Source of the DNA: Psychrobacter sp. AH5
Lineage (GTDB): Bacteria > Pseudomonadota > Gammaproteobacteria > Pseudomonadales > Moraxellaceae
DNA: 64,000 bases
Assembly: GCF_040371085.1 (NCBI RefSeq)
Contig: NZ_JAMBMT010000001.1
Coordinates: forward strand, 930,001-994,000
Direction: 5' to 3'
Shown here: positions 7,737-16,011 of the stretch, piece by piece
How positions within the stretch are numbered: the first letter of the stretch is position 1
Layout of the letters: each line of letters begins with the position of its first letter
Program-made: the position numbers and the translations under genes
The notes under the pieces: model-generated
Told to the model about the DNA's origin: nothing
What the model saw: the letters and a program-made list of their open reading frames with translations, nothing else
Database searches by the model: none

Positions 7737-8861
7737 ATGGCAAAATCGGCCAAGAAAAAATCAAACAAAATTGAGCTTATCAATGACGATTATGTGACCG
7801 ATGCCGAAGGTATTGAACGTTACGAAACCACAAAAAAACAAATAAGCTATCCTATAAAAACCAAAGAGGCGATCGATGATATTATCTTGAAAGATCTCAA
7901 AAAAGGTAATATTAAGGGCATCTCAGAGCACTTACAAGCGCTGATTCACGATGCCTCCCCCGATGACTTGGTCAAATTAAAAGATCTATTCGCCAACCAT
8001 GCGCTTGCCAATCAAGTCAGAACCGGCAGTCATAAAGACGATGAGCTATCTGATGACTGGCGAGAGGGCGGCTACCCTTACAAAAACCGTCTATCGCGTA
8101 AAATCTATGAAAAAGAAAAGTATCAGCTGCAAGTTGAGCTATTAAAACTACAAAGCTGGGTACGTGAAACCGGTCAAAAAGTCGTCATCCTCTTTGAAGG
8201 TCGCGACGCGGCAGGCAAGGGCGGCACGATCAAGCGCTTTATGGAGCATCTAAATCCACGCGGCGCAAGAGTGATTGCTTTAGAGAAACCCAGCGAACAA
8301 GAAATAGGTCAATGGTACTTTCAGCGGTATGTGCAGCATCTACCAACCGCAGGCGAGTTTGTCTTTTTTGACCGCTCATGGTATAACCGCGCAGGCGTTG
8401 AGCGCGTCATGGGTTTTTGCACTGACGAGCAGTACCAAACCTTTATGAAGCAAGTACCAGACTTCGAAAAAAACCTCACCGACTCAGGCATTCACCTGAT
8501 TAAATTTTGGTTCTCGGTCAGCCGTGATGAGCAGCGCCGCCGCTTTGCCCAGCGCGAAGCCCATCCACTCAAACAGTGGAAGCTCTCACCCATTGATATG
8601 GCATCGTTAGATAAATGGAGCGATTATACTCTTGCCAAAGAAGCGATGTTTTATAACACCGATACCTCAGATTCGCCGTGGATCGTCATTAAATCCGACT
8701 GCAAAAAACGCGCCCGCCTCAACGCCATGCGCTATGTGCTCAATAAGCTGCCGTATGACAAAAAAGACGACAAAAAAGTTGGACAAGTTGACCCTCTTAT
8801 CGTGGGCCGCGCAGGGGCACTCTATGAGCTTGGCGAAAAAGACGATTTAGCAGTAGTGTAG
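7737..8861 (+). CDS. ppk2: Polyphosphate kinase 2 family protein
   Basis: PPK2 enzymes use polyphosphate to phosphorylate nucleoside mono- or diphosphates (or run in reverse). The Walker A motif 'EGRDAAGKGG' is at residues 154-163 and the Walker B/lid region 'FFDRSWYNRAGVERVMGF' near 210-227, followed by 'KFWFSVSRDEQRRRF'. The 374-residue length, with a basic N-terminal extension ('MAKSAKKKSNK'), fits the one-domain PPK2 class. The start follows a GAGG SD. Single gene with its own leader and no ppk1 or ppx nearby. Confidence 0.9.
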   Translation: MAKSAKKKSNKIELINDDYVTDAEGIERYETTKKQISYPIKTKEAIDDIILKDLKKGNIKGISEHLQALIHDASPDDLVKLKDLFANHALANQVRTGSHKDDELSDDWREGGYPYKNRLSRKIYEKEKYQLQVELLKLQSWVRETGQKVVILFEGRDAAGKGGTIKRFMEHLNPRGARVIALEKPSEQEIGQWYFQRYVQHLPTAGEFVFFDRSWYNRAGVERVMGFCTDEQYQTFMKQVPDFEKNLTDSGIHLIKFWFSVSRDEQRRRFAQREAHPLKQWKLSPIDMASLDKWSDYTLAKEAMFYNTDTSDSPWIVIKSDCKKRARLNAMRYVLNKLPYDKKDDKKVGQVDPLIVGRAGALYELGEKDDLAVV

Positions 8862-9020
8862 CAAGCTATGTCTTTTTAAATTAAATGGACACTGGTATTA
8901 TAACTTTAGGCTTTATTCTTAACGTTTAGATAGTCAAAGCTTGGCGGCTATAGAGTCGTTAAGCTTTTTTGCCATAACTCTCATCAAAAATTCGCGTCTT
9001 TTGTATTTATTAACGCTTAT

Positions 9021-9048
9021 TTACGGATGAAGAGTGTTTTGCTATAAC
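9021..9048 (+). promoter_or_regulatory. Degenerate copy of the tsaE promoter
   Basis: TTACGG, a 16-bp spacer ending in TTGC, and TATAAC match the layout of the tsaE promoter (TTACGA, 16 bp, TATAAT) at 10984-11011. It lies upstream of the truncated tsaE copy, so the duplication seems to include the promoter. Confidence 0.5.
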
Positions 9049-9107
9049 AGCGAAATAGCTATTATTAATAGCAAGCTTTTAACGCAAATACACTAAAAAC
9101 GAGCAAT

Positions 9108-9216
9108 TAGATAGTCGAAGATCTAAATAATACTACAAGTTTATAAACCTTAGGGTTATTCTCAGAAGCTGATACCCAAGCATTGGCACAGCAACTAGCG
9201 AAACTGCCTATCAAAG
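9108..9216 (+). pseudogene. Truncated, stop-interrupted copy of the tsaE 5' end
   Basis: Positions 9131-9216 align without gaps to 11111-11196 in tsaE at a constant offset of 1,980; I count 76 of 86 identical bases. The start codon is not kept, and tsaE's CAA codon has become TAA at 9144-9146. Similarity stops abruptly after 'LPIK', before the ATP-binding loop, so the copy cannot encode TsaE. From the TTG at 9183 the frame continues open into the small membrane ORF that follows. Confidence 0.8.
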
Positions 9217-9458
9217 TCTCAGTAGCAGGGCTACAAAGACGGGTTAGTAGTCAGTCGCTAGTCGATATCATGTATAACGAATTTTCACCTTTTTGGGCCA
9301 TTCCGGATCAAATCAGGCACAGGCTAACGAGTGAGACGCCTCTATGGCTTATCTTAGCCGTTATGGCGGTATTGCTGACGGCGATGTTTACGACTATGTG
9401 GTACTTCACTAACAGCTTTATGGATGATCGGCTGTCGGTATACAACACTGTCATTTAA
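9183..9458 (+). CDS. Small putative membrane protein fused to a tsaE remnant
   Basis: This is an open frame of 91 residues from a TTG codon, or 62 from an internal ATG at 9270. The first 12 residues ('AQQLAKLPIK') derive from tsaE. The rest has one strong membrane helix ('LWLILAVMAVLLTAMFTTMWYF') followed by a short polar tail. I do not recognise the family. No good SD precedes either start, so expression is uncertain. A hairpin terminator follows at 9516. It may be a real small protein that lost its own start region, or a chance frame. Confidence 0.4.
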   Translation: MAQQLAKLPIKVSVAGLQRRVSSQSLVDIMYNEFSPFWAIPDQIRHRLTSETPLWLILAVMAVLLTAMFTTMWYFTNSFMDDRLSVYNTVI

Positions 9459-9515
9459 GAAAATAAAGAACAAGTGCATATCTCCATATTTTTACCATAA
9501 ATAGTAAAATTATCG

Positions 9516-9548
9516 AAGAGCTGACGTCATGTCGGTTCTTTAGTTTCT
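9516..9548 (+). terminator. Terminator after small membrane ORF
   Basis: AAGAGCTGAC and GTCGGTTCTT form a 10-bp stem with two G-U pairs and a 5-nt loop, followed by TAGTTTCT. It lies 58 bases past the stop at 9458. Confidence 0.5.
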
Positions 9549-9771
9549 GCTGGTTAAGAGTAGATTGACTTCATTTATTAGTCAGCAATGACTTCGTGAG
9601 TCAATTAATATCTGCACTGTAAAGGAGTTTCAGCTTTACAGTAAATTAGTCATTGCTATATAAATGTAAATACATTAAGTTTGCTGATCAGTTACTAAGC
9701 GCTTACCTTAAAAGTGGTAGTGAGCTTTTAAACCAGTGATACACTTTTGACTATTTTAATTTGAGGAATAT
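9549..9771. other. Hairpin-rich intergenic region
   Basis: It contains AGTCA-GCAA-TGACT (a 5-bp stem with a 4-nt loop, about 9579-9592) and a perfect 9-bp inverted repeat ACTGTAAAG/CTTTACAGT at 9616-9642. Neither has a T-run on the + strand. No RNA family was recognised. Confidence 0.4.
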
Positions 9772-10398
9772 ATGAAAAAAACGTGGAGTAGTGTTGCTAT
9801 ACTTAGTGCAGCGAGTATAGCTTTAACGGGCTGTCAAACTATGAAAAGCTCATTAAATCTTGTCACAGATAATATGTATGTTGCCAAACTACCTGAGAGA
9901 TCTTCAACTAAATTACAAGTTGTCACCGATTGGGGTGGATCATTTAATGTCGCGCCAAACTCTGACAAATATCGTAGCTCAAAAAAGTCAGGTACAGGAG
10001 GCGTATTAGCCATGAATGGCTCTTTAAACCCTACCGGACTTGCCAAATTATCAATGCTACCTTATAGCGATGAAGAAAAACTTCTAATCTACGAAAACGA
10101 TTTAGATTTACCTAAACCTACCCCTGAAGAAAAGCTCTTTTATAGCCGAACGGGTAGTAGCTCTCCAAATTTTACGGTGACAGAGAGATATATTACTCCA
10201 AATCAGCCTATCTCAATTAACTTTAGAGGGAATGATAGTTTTGGCAATTGCAGTGTAAATGGCACTTTTAGACCTGAGGCTGATACTAACTATCGTCTAA
10301 CAGGTGTATTCGGCAGAAAATGCGTAATATTGTTAGAAAAATTTGTAACTGATAGTAGTGGTCAAACGTCTTTGCAAAACATTGGTTTTGACGACTAA
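9772..10398 (+). CDS. Predicted lipoprotein of unknown function
   Basis: A 208-residue protein with a lipoprotein signal peptide: 'MKKTWSSVAILSAASIALTGC', the lipobox being ALTGC with Cys21, followed by Gln, suggesting the outer membrane. The mature part is polar and has two Cys near residues 162 and 186 that could form a disulfide. I see no family motif. The ATG has a GAGGA SD. It sits in an accessory-looking patch between a broken tsaE copy and a methyltransferase gene. It may be co-transcribed with the latter (28-bp gap). Confidence 0.75.
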   Translation: MKKTWSSVAILSAASIALTGCQTMKSSLNLVTDNMYVAKLPERSSTKLQVVTDWGGSFNVAPNSDKYRSSKKSGTGGVLAMNGSLNPTGLAKLSMLPYSDEEKLLIYENDLDLPKPTPEEKLFYSRTGSSSPNFTVTERYITPNQPISINFRGNDSFGNCSVNGTFRPEADTNYRLTGVFGRKCVILLEKFVTDSSGQTSLQNIGFDD

Positions 10399-10426
10399 TT
10401 TTGTTATAAATAATTAAGGTCATTGT

Positions 10427-10888
10427 ATGAGCACTTTAGAGCTAAAAGTACCGCCTGTCGCGCAAGTCGTTGTCACAGCGGCTGCTATGTATGGCATCGC
10501 TAAAGTGCTTCCGGCTTTGAAGTTTTCGTTCAATGGCTCAGCAGTGTTAGCGCTTGGTTTGGCTGTCATAGGAGTGAGTAGTGGCATTATGGGCGTCATT
10601 CAGTTTAGAGAGGCTCAGACCACTCCTAATCCGCAGGCGCTCGAAAAAGTATCTAGTTTAGTCACTAGTGGCGTCTATAATTATAGCCGTAATCCTATGT
10701 ATTTAGGACTGGTGCTTATATTGTTAGGTTGGGCGCTTTATTTATCGCATCTGCTAGCTTTTGTATGCGTAGTCTTTTTTGTAGTTTATATTACGCGCTT
10801 TCAAATTCGGCCAGAAGAGAGAATGATGGCAAAAAAGTTTGGCAAGCATTATCAGGCTTATCTAGCAAAAGTGAGACGTTGGATTTAG
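10427..10888 (+). CDS. Isoprenylcysteine methyltransferase-like (ICMT/PEMT) membrane protein
   Basis: This 153-residue integral membrane protein has about four helices. The signature 'TSGVYNYSRNPMYLGLVLILLGWALYL' (the RNPMY motif near residue 88) and 'RPEERMMAKKFGKHYQAYLAKVRRWI' at the C-terminus define the ICMT/phospholipid-methyltransferase fold, which binds S-adenosylmethionine. The bacterial substrate is not known. An AAGG SD precedes the start. It follows the lipoprotein gene closely and precedes the tsaE promoter. Confidence 0.85.
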   Translation: MSTLELKVPPVAQVVVTAAAMYGIAKVLPALKFSFNGSAVLALGLAVIGVSSGIMGVIQFREAQTTPNPQALEKVSSLVTSGVYNYSRNPMYLGLVLILLGWALYLSHLLAFVCVVFFVVYITRFQIRPEERMMAKKFGKHYQAYLAKVRRWI

Positions 10889-10983
10889 ATAAAACAAAGC
10901 GCGTAATACAGATAGCAAAGTATTTAGCTATTAAAGACTAAGTGGGTTATCACTATTGCACGTAAGCGTTAATAAGTGCTTGC

Positions 10984-11011
10984 TTACGACAGCACAGCGA
11001 TTTGCTATAAT
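10984..11011 (+). promoter_or_regulatory. Promoter of tsaE-mutL-miaA
   Basis: TTACGA, a 16-bp spacer and TATAAT, with an extended -10 (TTGC just before). It is 77 bases before the tsaE start. Confidence 0.6.
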
Positions 11012-11087
11012 AAACGACCAAACTATTTATTTATTCGATAACATGATTGTTTTATCCATTTAGAGGTAACGGAGTAGGTGCAAATAG

Positions 11088-11600
11088 ATGTCTAATACTA
11101 AGTTAAACGATACCACAAGTTTGCAAACCTTAAGGTTATCCTCAGAAGCTGATACTCAAACATTGGCACAGCAACTAGCGAAATTACCTATTAAAGGCAG
11201 TGTCTGGCTGTCAGGGGACTTAGGCGCTGGCAAGACGACCTTAACGCGTTATTGGCTACAAGCGTTAGGTCATAAAGGGGCGGTGAAAAGTCCGACTTAT
11301 ACCTTGGTTGAGCCTTATCAGCTTAAGCAAAGTGATGGCTTAGTAAAGCCTGTTTATCACGCTGATCTGTATCGATTGCAAGATCCAGAAGAGCTATCGT
11401 TTATTGGCTTTGATGAGTATCTTGACGAGCCGGATGCTTTAATTATTATCGAATGGGCTAGCCGCGCTGATAGCTATTTGCCGCCGCCCACTTTGTTCAT
11501 TGATATAGTGGAGGCCGATAATGGCGCTCGGCAAGTAGAGCTACGTTTGTCAAAAATAGGTCAAGCGCAAAACTTGAATTTAGCAACCCTGAGAATTTGA
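11088..11600 (+). CDS. tsaE: tRNA t6A37 biosynthesis ATPase TsaE
   Basis: TsaE is the ATPase partner of TsaB/TsaD in making N6-threonylcarbamoyl-adenosine on tRNA. The P-loop 'SGDLGAGKTTLTR' is at residues 42-54, then 'SPTYTLVEPY', 'HADLYRLQDPEEL', 'GFDEYL' and the conserved 'IIIEWASRAD'. At 170 residues it matches the family length. It is followed by mutL after 7 bases, then miaA and hfq, the well-known gamma-proteobacterial arrangement without amiB here. A damaged partial copy of its 5' end lies 1,980 bp upstream. Confidence 0.95.
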   Translation: MSNTKLNDTTSLQTLRLSSEADTQTLAQQLAKLPIKGSVWLSGDLGAGKTTLTRYWLQALGHKGAVKSPTYTLVEPYQLKQSDGLVKPVYHADLYRLQDPEELSFIGFDEYLDEPDALIIIEWASRADSYLPPPTLFIDIVEADNGARQVELRLSKIGQAQNLNLATLRI

Positions 11601-11607
11601 TTTTATA

Positions 11608-13521
11608 ATGCCAGATGTTTTAATGCCCAATGATTTGACTAAAGCTGAAAATACGGCGCATAGCCGTATAAAAAAGCTATCACCGCTACTCATTAACCAA
11701 TTAGCCGCCGGTGAGGTAGTGACGCGTCCAGCTGCCGTGGTTAAAGAATTGCTTGAGAACGCTATCGATGCCAATGCCACGGATATTGAGGTGCATATCA
11801 CCCAAGGCGGTATGGGTATGATTCAAGTGATAGATAATGGCGTTGGCATACATCCTGACGATATGGTGATGGCCATCACTCGTCATGCCACTAGTAAAAT
11901 TGCTGATGTCGCTAATTTGCATGGTATCAGTACGTTGGGATTTCGCGGTGAAGCGCTTGCGGCGACGGCTGCTGTTTCGCGCTTAACATTGGCGAGTAGC
12001 TACGATGACAGTGGCATAGGACGGCAATTACAAGTTGCAGGAGTGCTAGCAGAAGAGCCCAAACTCATGCCGGTAGTGCATAGCCGCGGTACCACGGTGA
12101 CGATTAAGGATTTATATTTCAATGTGCCAGCTCGGCGCGGTAACCTAAAGTCCATCGCTACTGAGTTTGCTCATATCGAGACGATAGTGCGGGAGGTGGC
12201 TTTGGCCCGTGCCGATGTGACATTGACGCTATGTCATGATAATAAAAAACGCTTGAGCTTATCGGCAAATATAAAGGCAAATGATAATACAAGCTTTGCC
12301 AATGCCACTGCTAATAACAATCGTTATCTGCCTATTTCCCGACTTGAGCAAGCCTTAGATTTGGCGCTCGCTGAGGAGGCGTTAGCAGTTTGGGTAGATT
12401 TAACAAGCCTGTTGACTCAGGCTACAAGCGCGACCACAGGACATCAGCCACAGCTCATGGAGACTCAGCAGGCGAGTATTAGCGGTTGGTTATGGCCGAC
12501 AGCACAAGTATCGAAGCAGCTACCAAAGCTGCTTTATGTCAACGGCCGATTGATCAAAGAACCTATCATCAGTAATCAGTTAAGACAATTAGCCACGAGT
12601 GCTGGACTTGCTGCTATGGGCTATGCTTTGTACTTTGAGCTACCTAGTCATTGGCTAAACGTCAACGTACATCCTAGCAAGCAGCGTATCAAAATTAGTC
12701 CTTTAAATAATGTGTTAGCGCATCTAAGTCACGTTATTGCTAAAAAGCTTAAAACTGTGGTTGTTAATAGTCCTAAGGCGACTTTATCTAATGAATATTT
12801 ATCAGATAACCTTTTAGACAACACAAACCATACTAGTAGCGGTGGCATTGAAAGCGTAGCCCATAGTGCTAAACAGTATGCTTCGACGACAAATCATCAG
12901 TTGCATTCTACAAAGCAACCTTATCAGTGCTCACAGCAGACATCATCTTATCCGCCGACTTTTGATGATAATGCTTATAAAGAAAAAAGCTTGGAAAATA
13001 ACAGTTTTGCCGATAAAAACTTGACCCAAAAAAGTATAGATAAAAGTTACGAGCAGATCAATATTGGCTCCATAAATAACCCTGCCAAGCTTGCTATGCT
13101 TAGTACTTTGCCTTATTGCCTAGAAGTTATCACTGACTTATCGATGAGCGCTTTTTGGGTAGCAGATGATAATCAGCTCGGCGCGTTACCTTATTCGCCG
13201 CCGTGGTTATTATTTTATAATCAAGGACAGCTAACGGTGATTGAACAGAGCGCTTGGCAGCATAGTTTTAACTCTATGTTTGCTTTTAATAATGATAATC
13301 CGTCTAGTAATATCGATAAAGATTTGAATGTTAATGAGCTATCAAATCAGCATATAAAACAGCAGATTAATCAACAGATAAGCCATTACGCCATGCAAAT
13401 GTCACTGCCAGACTTGCAAGCCTTTGCTACCGATATGACACAGATATTTAACCATAAAGCCATTACCCATATCGATAGCCAGCAGTTAATCCCTTTAATG
13501 TTATCATCCGCTAAGCCTTAG
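11608..13521 (+). CDS. mutL: DNA mismatch repair protein MutL
   Basis: This GHKL ATPase links mismatch recognition by MutS to downstream repair. The N-terminal ATPase motifs are intact: 'ELLENAIDANA' (residues 47-57), 'DNGVGI' (76-81), 'TRHATSKI' (91-98) and 'LGFRGEALAA' (110-119). A long polar linker rich in Asn/Ser/Gln spans about 390-490. The C-terminal domain is short and divergent, and I cannot find the DQHAxxExxxE metal-binding endonuclease motif. Start at 11608, 7 bases after tsaE; a second ATG at 11623 is possible. Likely co-transcribed with tsaE and miaA. Confidence 0.94.
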   Translation: MPDVLMPNDLTKAENTAHSRIKKLSPLLINQLAAGEVVTRPAAVVKELLENAIDANATDIEVHITQGGMGMIQVIDNGVGIHPDDMVMAITRHATSKIADVANLHGISTLGFRGEALAATAAVSRLTLASSYDDSGIGRQLQVAGVLAEEPKLMPVVHSRGTTVTIKDLYFNVPARRGNLKSIATEFAHIETIVREVALARADVTLTLCHDNKKRLSLSANIKANDNTSFANATANNNRYLPISRLEQALDLALAEEALAVWVDLTSLLTQATSATTGHQPQLMETQQASISGWLWPTAQVSKQLPKLLYVNGRLIKEPIISNQLRQLATSAGLAAMGYALYFELPSHWLNVNVHPSKQRIKISPLNNVLAHLSHVIAKKLKTVVVNSPKATLSNEYLSDNLLDNTNHTSSGGIESVAHSAKQYASTTNHQLHSTKQPYQCSQQTSSYPPTFDDNAYKEKSLENNSFADKNLTQKSIDKSYEQINIGSINNPAKLAMLSTLPYCLEVITDLSMSAFWVADDNQLGALPYSPPWLLFYNQGQLTVIEQSAWQHSFNSMFAFNNDNPSSNIDKDLNVNELSNQHIKQQINQQISHYAMQMSLPDLQAFATDMTQIFNHKAITHIDSQQLIPLMLSSAKP

Positions 13522-13566
13522 CCTTTTTCATTTCAGCCATAACCACTTTGTTTGATAGGTAAAAAT

Positions 13567-14772
13567 ATGCTAGATGCCACTGATTCTTTGCCAGCCAATA
13601 GTGTGGTGTGCCTGATGGCACCAACTGCGAGCGGCAAGACTGCGCTAGCTTATGAGCTATACGATAGTGGTCGTTATGAGCTAATCTCAGTCGATTCGGC
13701 ATTGATTTATCGGGATATGAATATCGGTACTGCCAAACCGACTGCCGCTGAATTAAGACGTTACCCCCATCATTTAGTCGATATTATTGACCCCACCGAG
13801 AGCTATAGCGTGGCCGAATTTGTCAGTGACGTTAAGCACCTCATCGAAGATTGCCATAAAAAAGGTAAAATTCCCTTATTGGTAGGGGGCACTATGATGT
13901 ATTACATGGCGCTTATTGAAGGCTTATCACCAGTACCTGACAGCGATGAGAGCGTGCGCGCGCAAGTGGAGCAGTGGCGACAGCTAGAAGGTATCGAGGC
14001 TTTATATGATTATCTAGCAAAAGTCGATGCTATTAGTCATAAAAGGCTAAAGCCTGCCGACACTCAGCGCATTACCCGAGCTGTTGAAGTGTATCAGCAA
14101 ACTCATATCCCAATTAGTGAGTGGCAGCGTCAGCCTAAACAAGCATTAGCTCATAATCCTGATCAGCGATGGCAGGTATTATCGGTATTACCGGATCGTC
14201 CTTGGCTGCATAAGCGCATCGCCCAACGTTTAGATATTATGTGGAATGAGGGTTTAGTCGCTGAGGTAATCGGTCTACTTGAGCGTTATGCGTTGACGCC
14301 AAATATGCCTTCAATGCGCTGCGTGGGCTATCGCCAAGTATTAGAGTATCTAGTTCGAACCCAGCATCCGATATTTGAGCAGCCTCATTTAGATAAAGAG
14401 CACTTTTATAGCGCCTTTACTAGTAGTGCCTTTGCTAATAATGATGACGAGCAGAACAGGATATTAAAAGCTGATGATAGTAAGTTAGCCCTCAATGTTA
14501 TAAAAACCGATAGCAAAGCTCAACAACAACAGCAAGCGCTTGCTTGTGAAGCCATGCAAAATAAGGCATTATATGCTACTAGGCAATTGGCTAAGCGCCA
14601 ATATACTTGGCTGCGTAAATTATCAAAGGCTGCGTCATTTGAGACCTGTCAAGCGACTGACACTATAGCAGCAGATAGTACTAGCCATACCAATATACCC
14701 GCTGACATAGCCACAAAATTAGTGACAAAATCGTTTATATCTATTGAGCAAGTCAGAGAGTATTTGTTGTAA
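13567..14772 (+). CDS. miaA: tRNA dimethylallyltransferase MiaA
   Basis: MiaA adds a dimethylallyl group to A37 of tRNAs that read UNN codons. The P-loop 'APTASGKT' is at residues 18-25, with 'SVDSALIYRDMNIGTAKP', 'HHLVDIIDP', 'LVGGTMMYYMALIEGL' and 'RCVGYRQVLEYL' after it. I chose the ATG at 13567 (AGG SD 8 nt upstream) over the TTG at 13552. At 401 residues it is about 85 longer than E. coli MiaA: a polar insert with a Gln run separates 'GYRQVLEYL' from the conserved 'ATRQLAKRQYTWLR', and a further tail follows. Part of the tsaE-mutL-miaA-hfq group. Confidence 0.94.
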   Translation: MLDATDSLPANSVVCLMAPTASGKTALAYELYDSGRYELISVDSALIYRDMNIGTAKPTAAELRRYPHHLVDIIDPTESYSVAEFVSDVKHLIEDCHKKGKIPLLVGGTMMYYMALIEGLSPVPDSDESVRAQVEQWRQLEGIEALYDYLAKVDAISHKRLKPADTQRITRAVEVYQQTHIPISEWQRQPKQALAHNPDQRWQVLSVLPDRPWLHKRIAQRLDIMWNEGLVAEVIGLLERYALTPNMPSMRCVGYRQVLEYLVRTQHPIFEQPHLDKEHFYSAFTSSAFANNDDEQNRILKADDSKLALNVIKTDSKAQQQQQALACEAMQNKALYATRQLAKRQYTWLRKLSKAASFETCQATDTIAADSTSHTNIPADIATKLVTKSFISIEQVREYLL

Positions 14773-15219
14773 CTTAATACTGTTAGGATTTAGCGCTATT
14801 GTGAATTATTACATTTATTTATCTTACAATGACGATAAGCGACAAATAGCCAAACGCTAAGCTGTTATAATTTATACCTAGCTTGTAGTGAAGGGATTAA
14901 ACAGTGACTAAACAACAGGTAGCGCCAAGCTAATTTATAGTAAATTACACTGACGCTTTTATGAATATTTGATGATTATCAGTTATGGGGTTTTATAGAT
15001 AATAGCTGTAGAAACAAGCAGTTACTTAAATAGCTAATAATAAAATATAATTTGCGTTAAGGTGAAGCGTAGCACTAGTATAATGTAGCTTTAAAGATTG
15101 CTATCTCTTAGCGATATGGGTATTTAGCTTTGGTATTAGTATTACTTGGTATTGGTATTAAGAGTATCGTATTAATAAATAACACTTAAAATAAAATAAT
15201 AACTATTAGGAGAATTTTT
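14773..15219. other. 447-bp intergenic region before hfq
   Basis: AT-rich. It contains -10-like TATAAT sequences at 14866-14871 and 15079-15084 without strong -35 boxes; either could serve hfq. A 16-bp imperfect repeat lies at 15130-15176. No hairpin terminator for miaA and no ORF or RNA gene was seen. Confidence 0.45.
15130..15176 (+). repeat. Imperfect 16-bp tandem repeat in hfq leader
   Basis: TTGGTATTAGTATTAC (15130-15145) is followed directly by TTGGTATTGGTATTAA (15146-15161) and a degenerate third unit GAGTATCGTATTAA. The repeat ends 44 bases before the hfq start, so it lies in the likely mRNA leader. Confidence 0.6.
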
Positions 15220-15765
15220 ATGTCAAAAGGACAAACTTTACAAGATCCGTTTTTGAATTCACTGCGTAAAGATCGTATTCCTGTTTCTATTTTTTTGGTA
15301 AATGGTATCAAGCTTCAAGGTCAAATCGAGTCTTTTGATCAGTATGTGGTGCTACTAAAAAACACCGTCAGCCAAATGGTCTATAAGCATGCTATCTCAA
15401 CGGTAGTGCCTGCCCGTAATCCTCGCAACAGTACGACAGCTACTAGCAGCTCACAGACTTCGGGTGTAACTAGTAGCTATCAGGGTAGTGGCTTTGAGCG
15501 CGGTAGTAATCCTAGCGCTAATACTAGCGGTTTTGAAGAACGCGGTTTTCCCTCTAATCGAAGCGGGTTTAATCGTAGTGGCTTTGGTCAAGATCGCGGC
15601 TTTGAGCGCGGTGGTTTAGGTCAAGTATCAGAACGAAGCGGTTTTGGACAAAACCAAGAGCGTGCAGGTTTTAGTCAAGATCGCGGTTTTGAAAGCCCAA
15701 GTCAAAATACAGGCTTTAGTGATCAGCCCAAAGACGAGTTTGATGATAGCAGTGATAACGAGTAA
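15220..15765 (+). CDS. hfq: RNA chaperone Hfq with long Gly/Phe-rich tail
   Basis: Hfq is a hexameric Sm-like protein that pairs small RNAs with mRNAs. The Sm core is residues 1-70: '[20 protein letters not shown]' (Sm1 start), '[19 protein letters not shown]', and the Sm2 motif '[10 protein letters not shown]'. E. coli Hfq has 102 residues; this one has 181. Its tail is built from repeats around 'SGF', 'RGFERG' and 'GFGQ', ending in an acidic stretch '[10 protein letters not shown]'. Long tails of this kind are known in Moraxellaceae. An AGGAG SD precedes the ATG, and a terminator follows at 15828. Confidence 0.96.
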   Translation: MSKGQTLQDPFLNSLRKDRIPVSIFLVNGIKLQGQIESFDQYVVLLKNTVSQMVYKHAISTVVPARNPRNSTTATSSSQTSGVTSSYQGSGFERGSNPSANTSGFEERGFPSNRSGFNRSGFGQDRGFERGGLGQVSERSGFGQNQERAGFSQDRGFESPSQNTGFSDQPKDEFDDSSDNE

Positions 15766-15827
15766 TTTTTATTAAAACTATCAAGTAGCGTATTTATTCT
15801 CTCGTTCATATTGACGTTATTACTAAG

Positions 15828-15857
15828 AAAGACCTGCTGATATAGTGGGTCTTTTTT
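15828..15857 (+). terminator. Terminator after hfq
   Basis: AAAGACC and GGTCTTT arms with a 13-nt loop and a T-run. It lies 63 bases past the hfq stop. Confidence 0.75.
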
Positions 15858-16011
15858 GTGTAGCGCTCATCTTTGAGCTCTAGATAGCATTATTACTAAT
15901 AACCACCAGAATATAGTAAAATAGCTTATCAAATCATACTTAACAAATAACACTTATTAAATAATTTCTATTAAATAATACTTATCAAAAAATAATAATA
16001 CTGAGCGATAT

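Noticed and set aside
15939-16000. AT-rich repeated words before kdsD, considered as a small origin-type iteron
   Set aside because: Units are irregular (14-16 bases) and low in complexity; no replication gene is linked.
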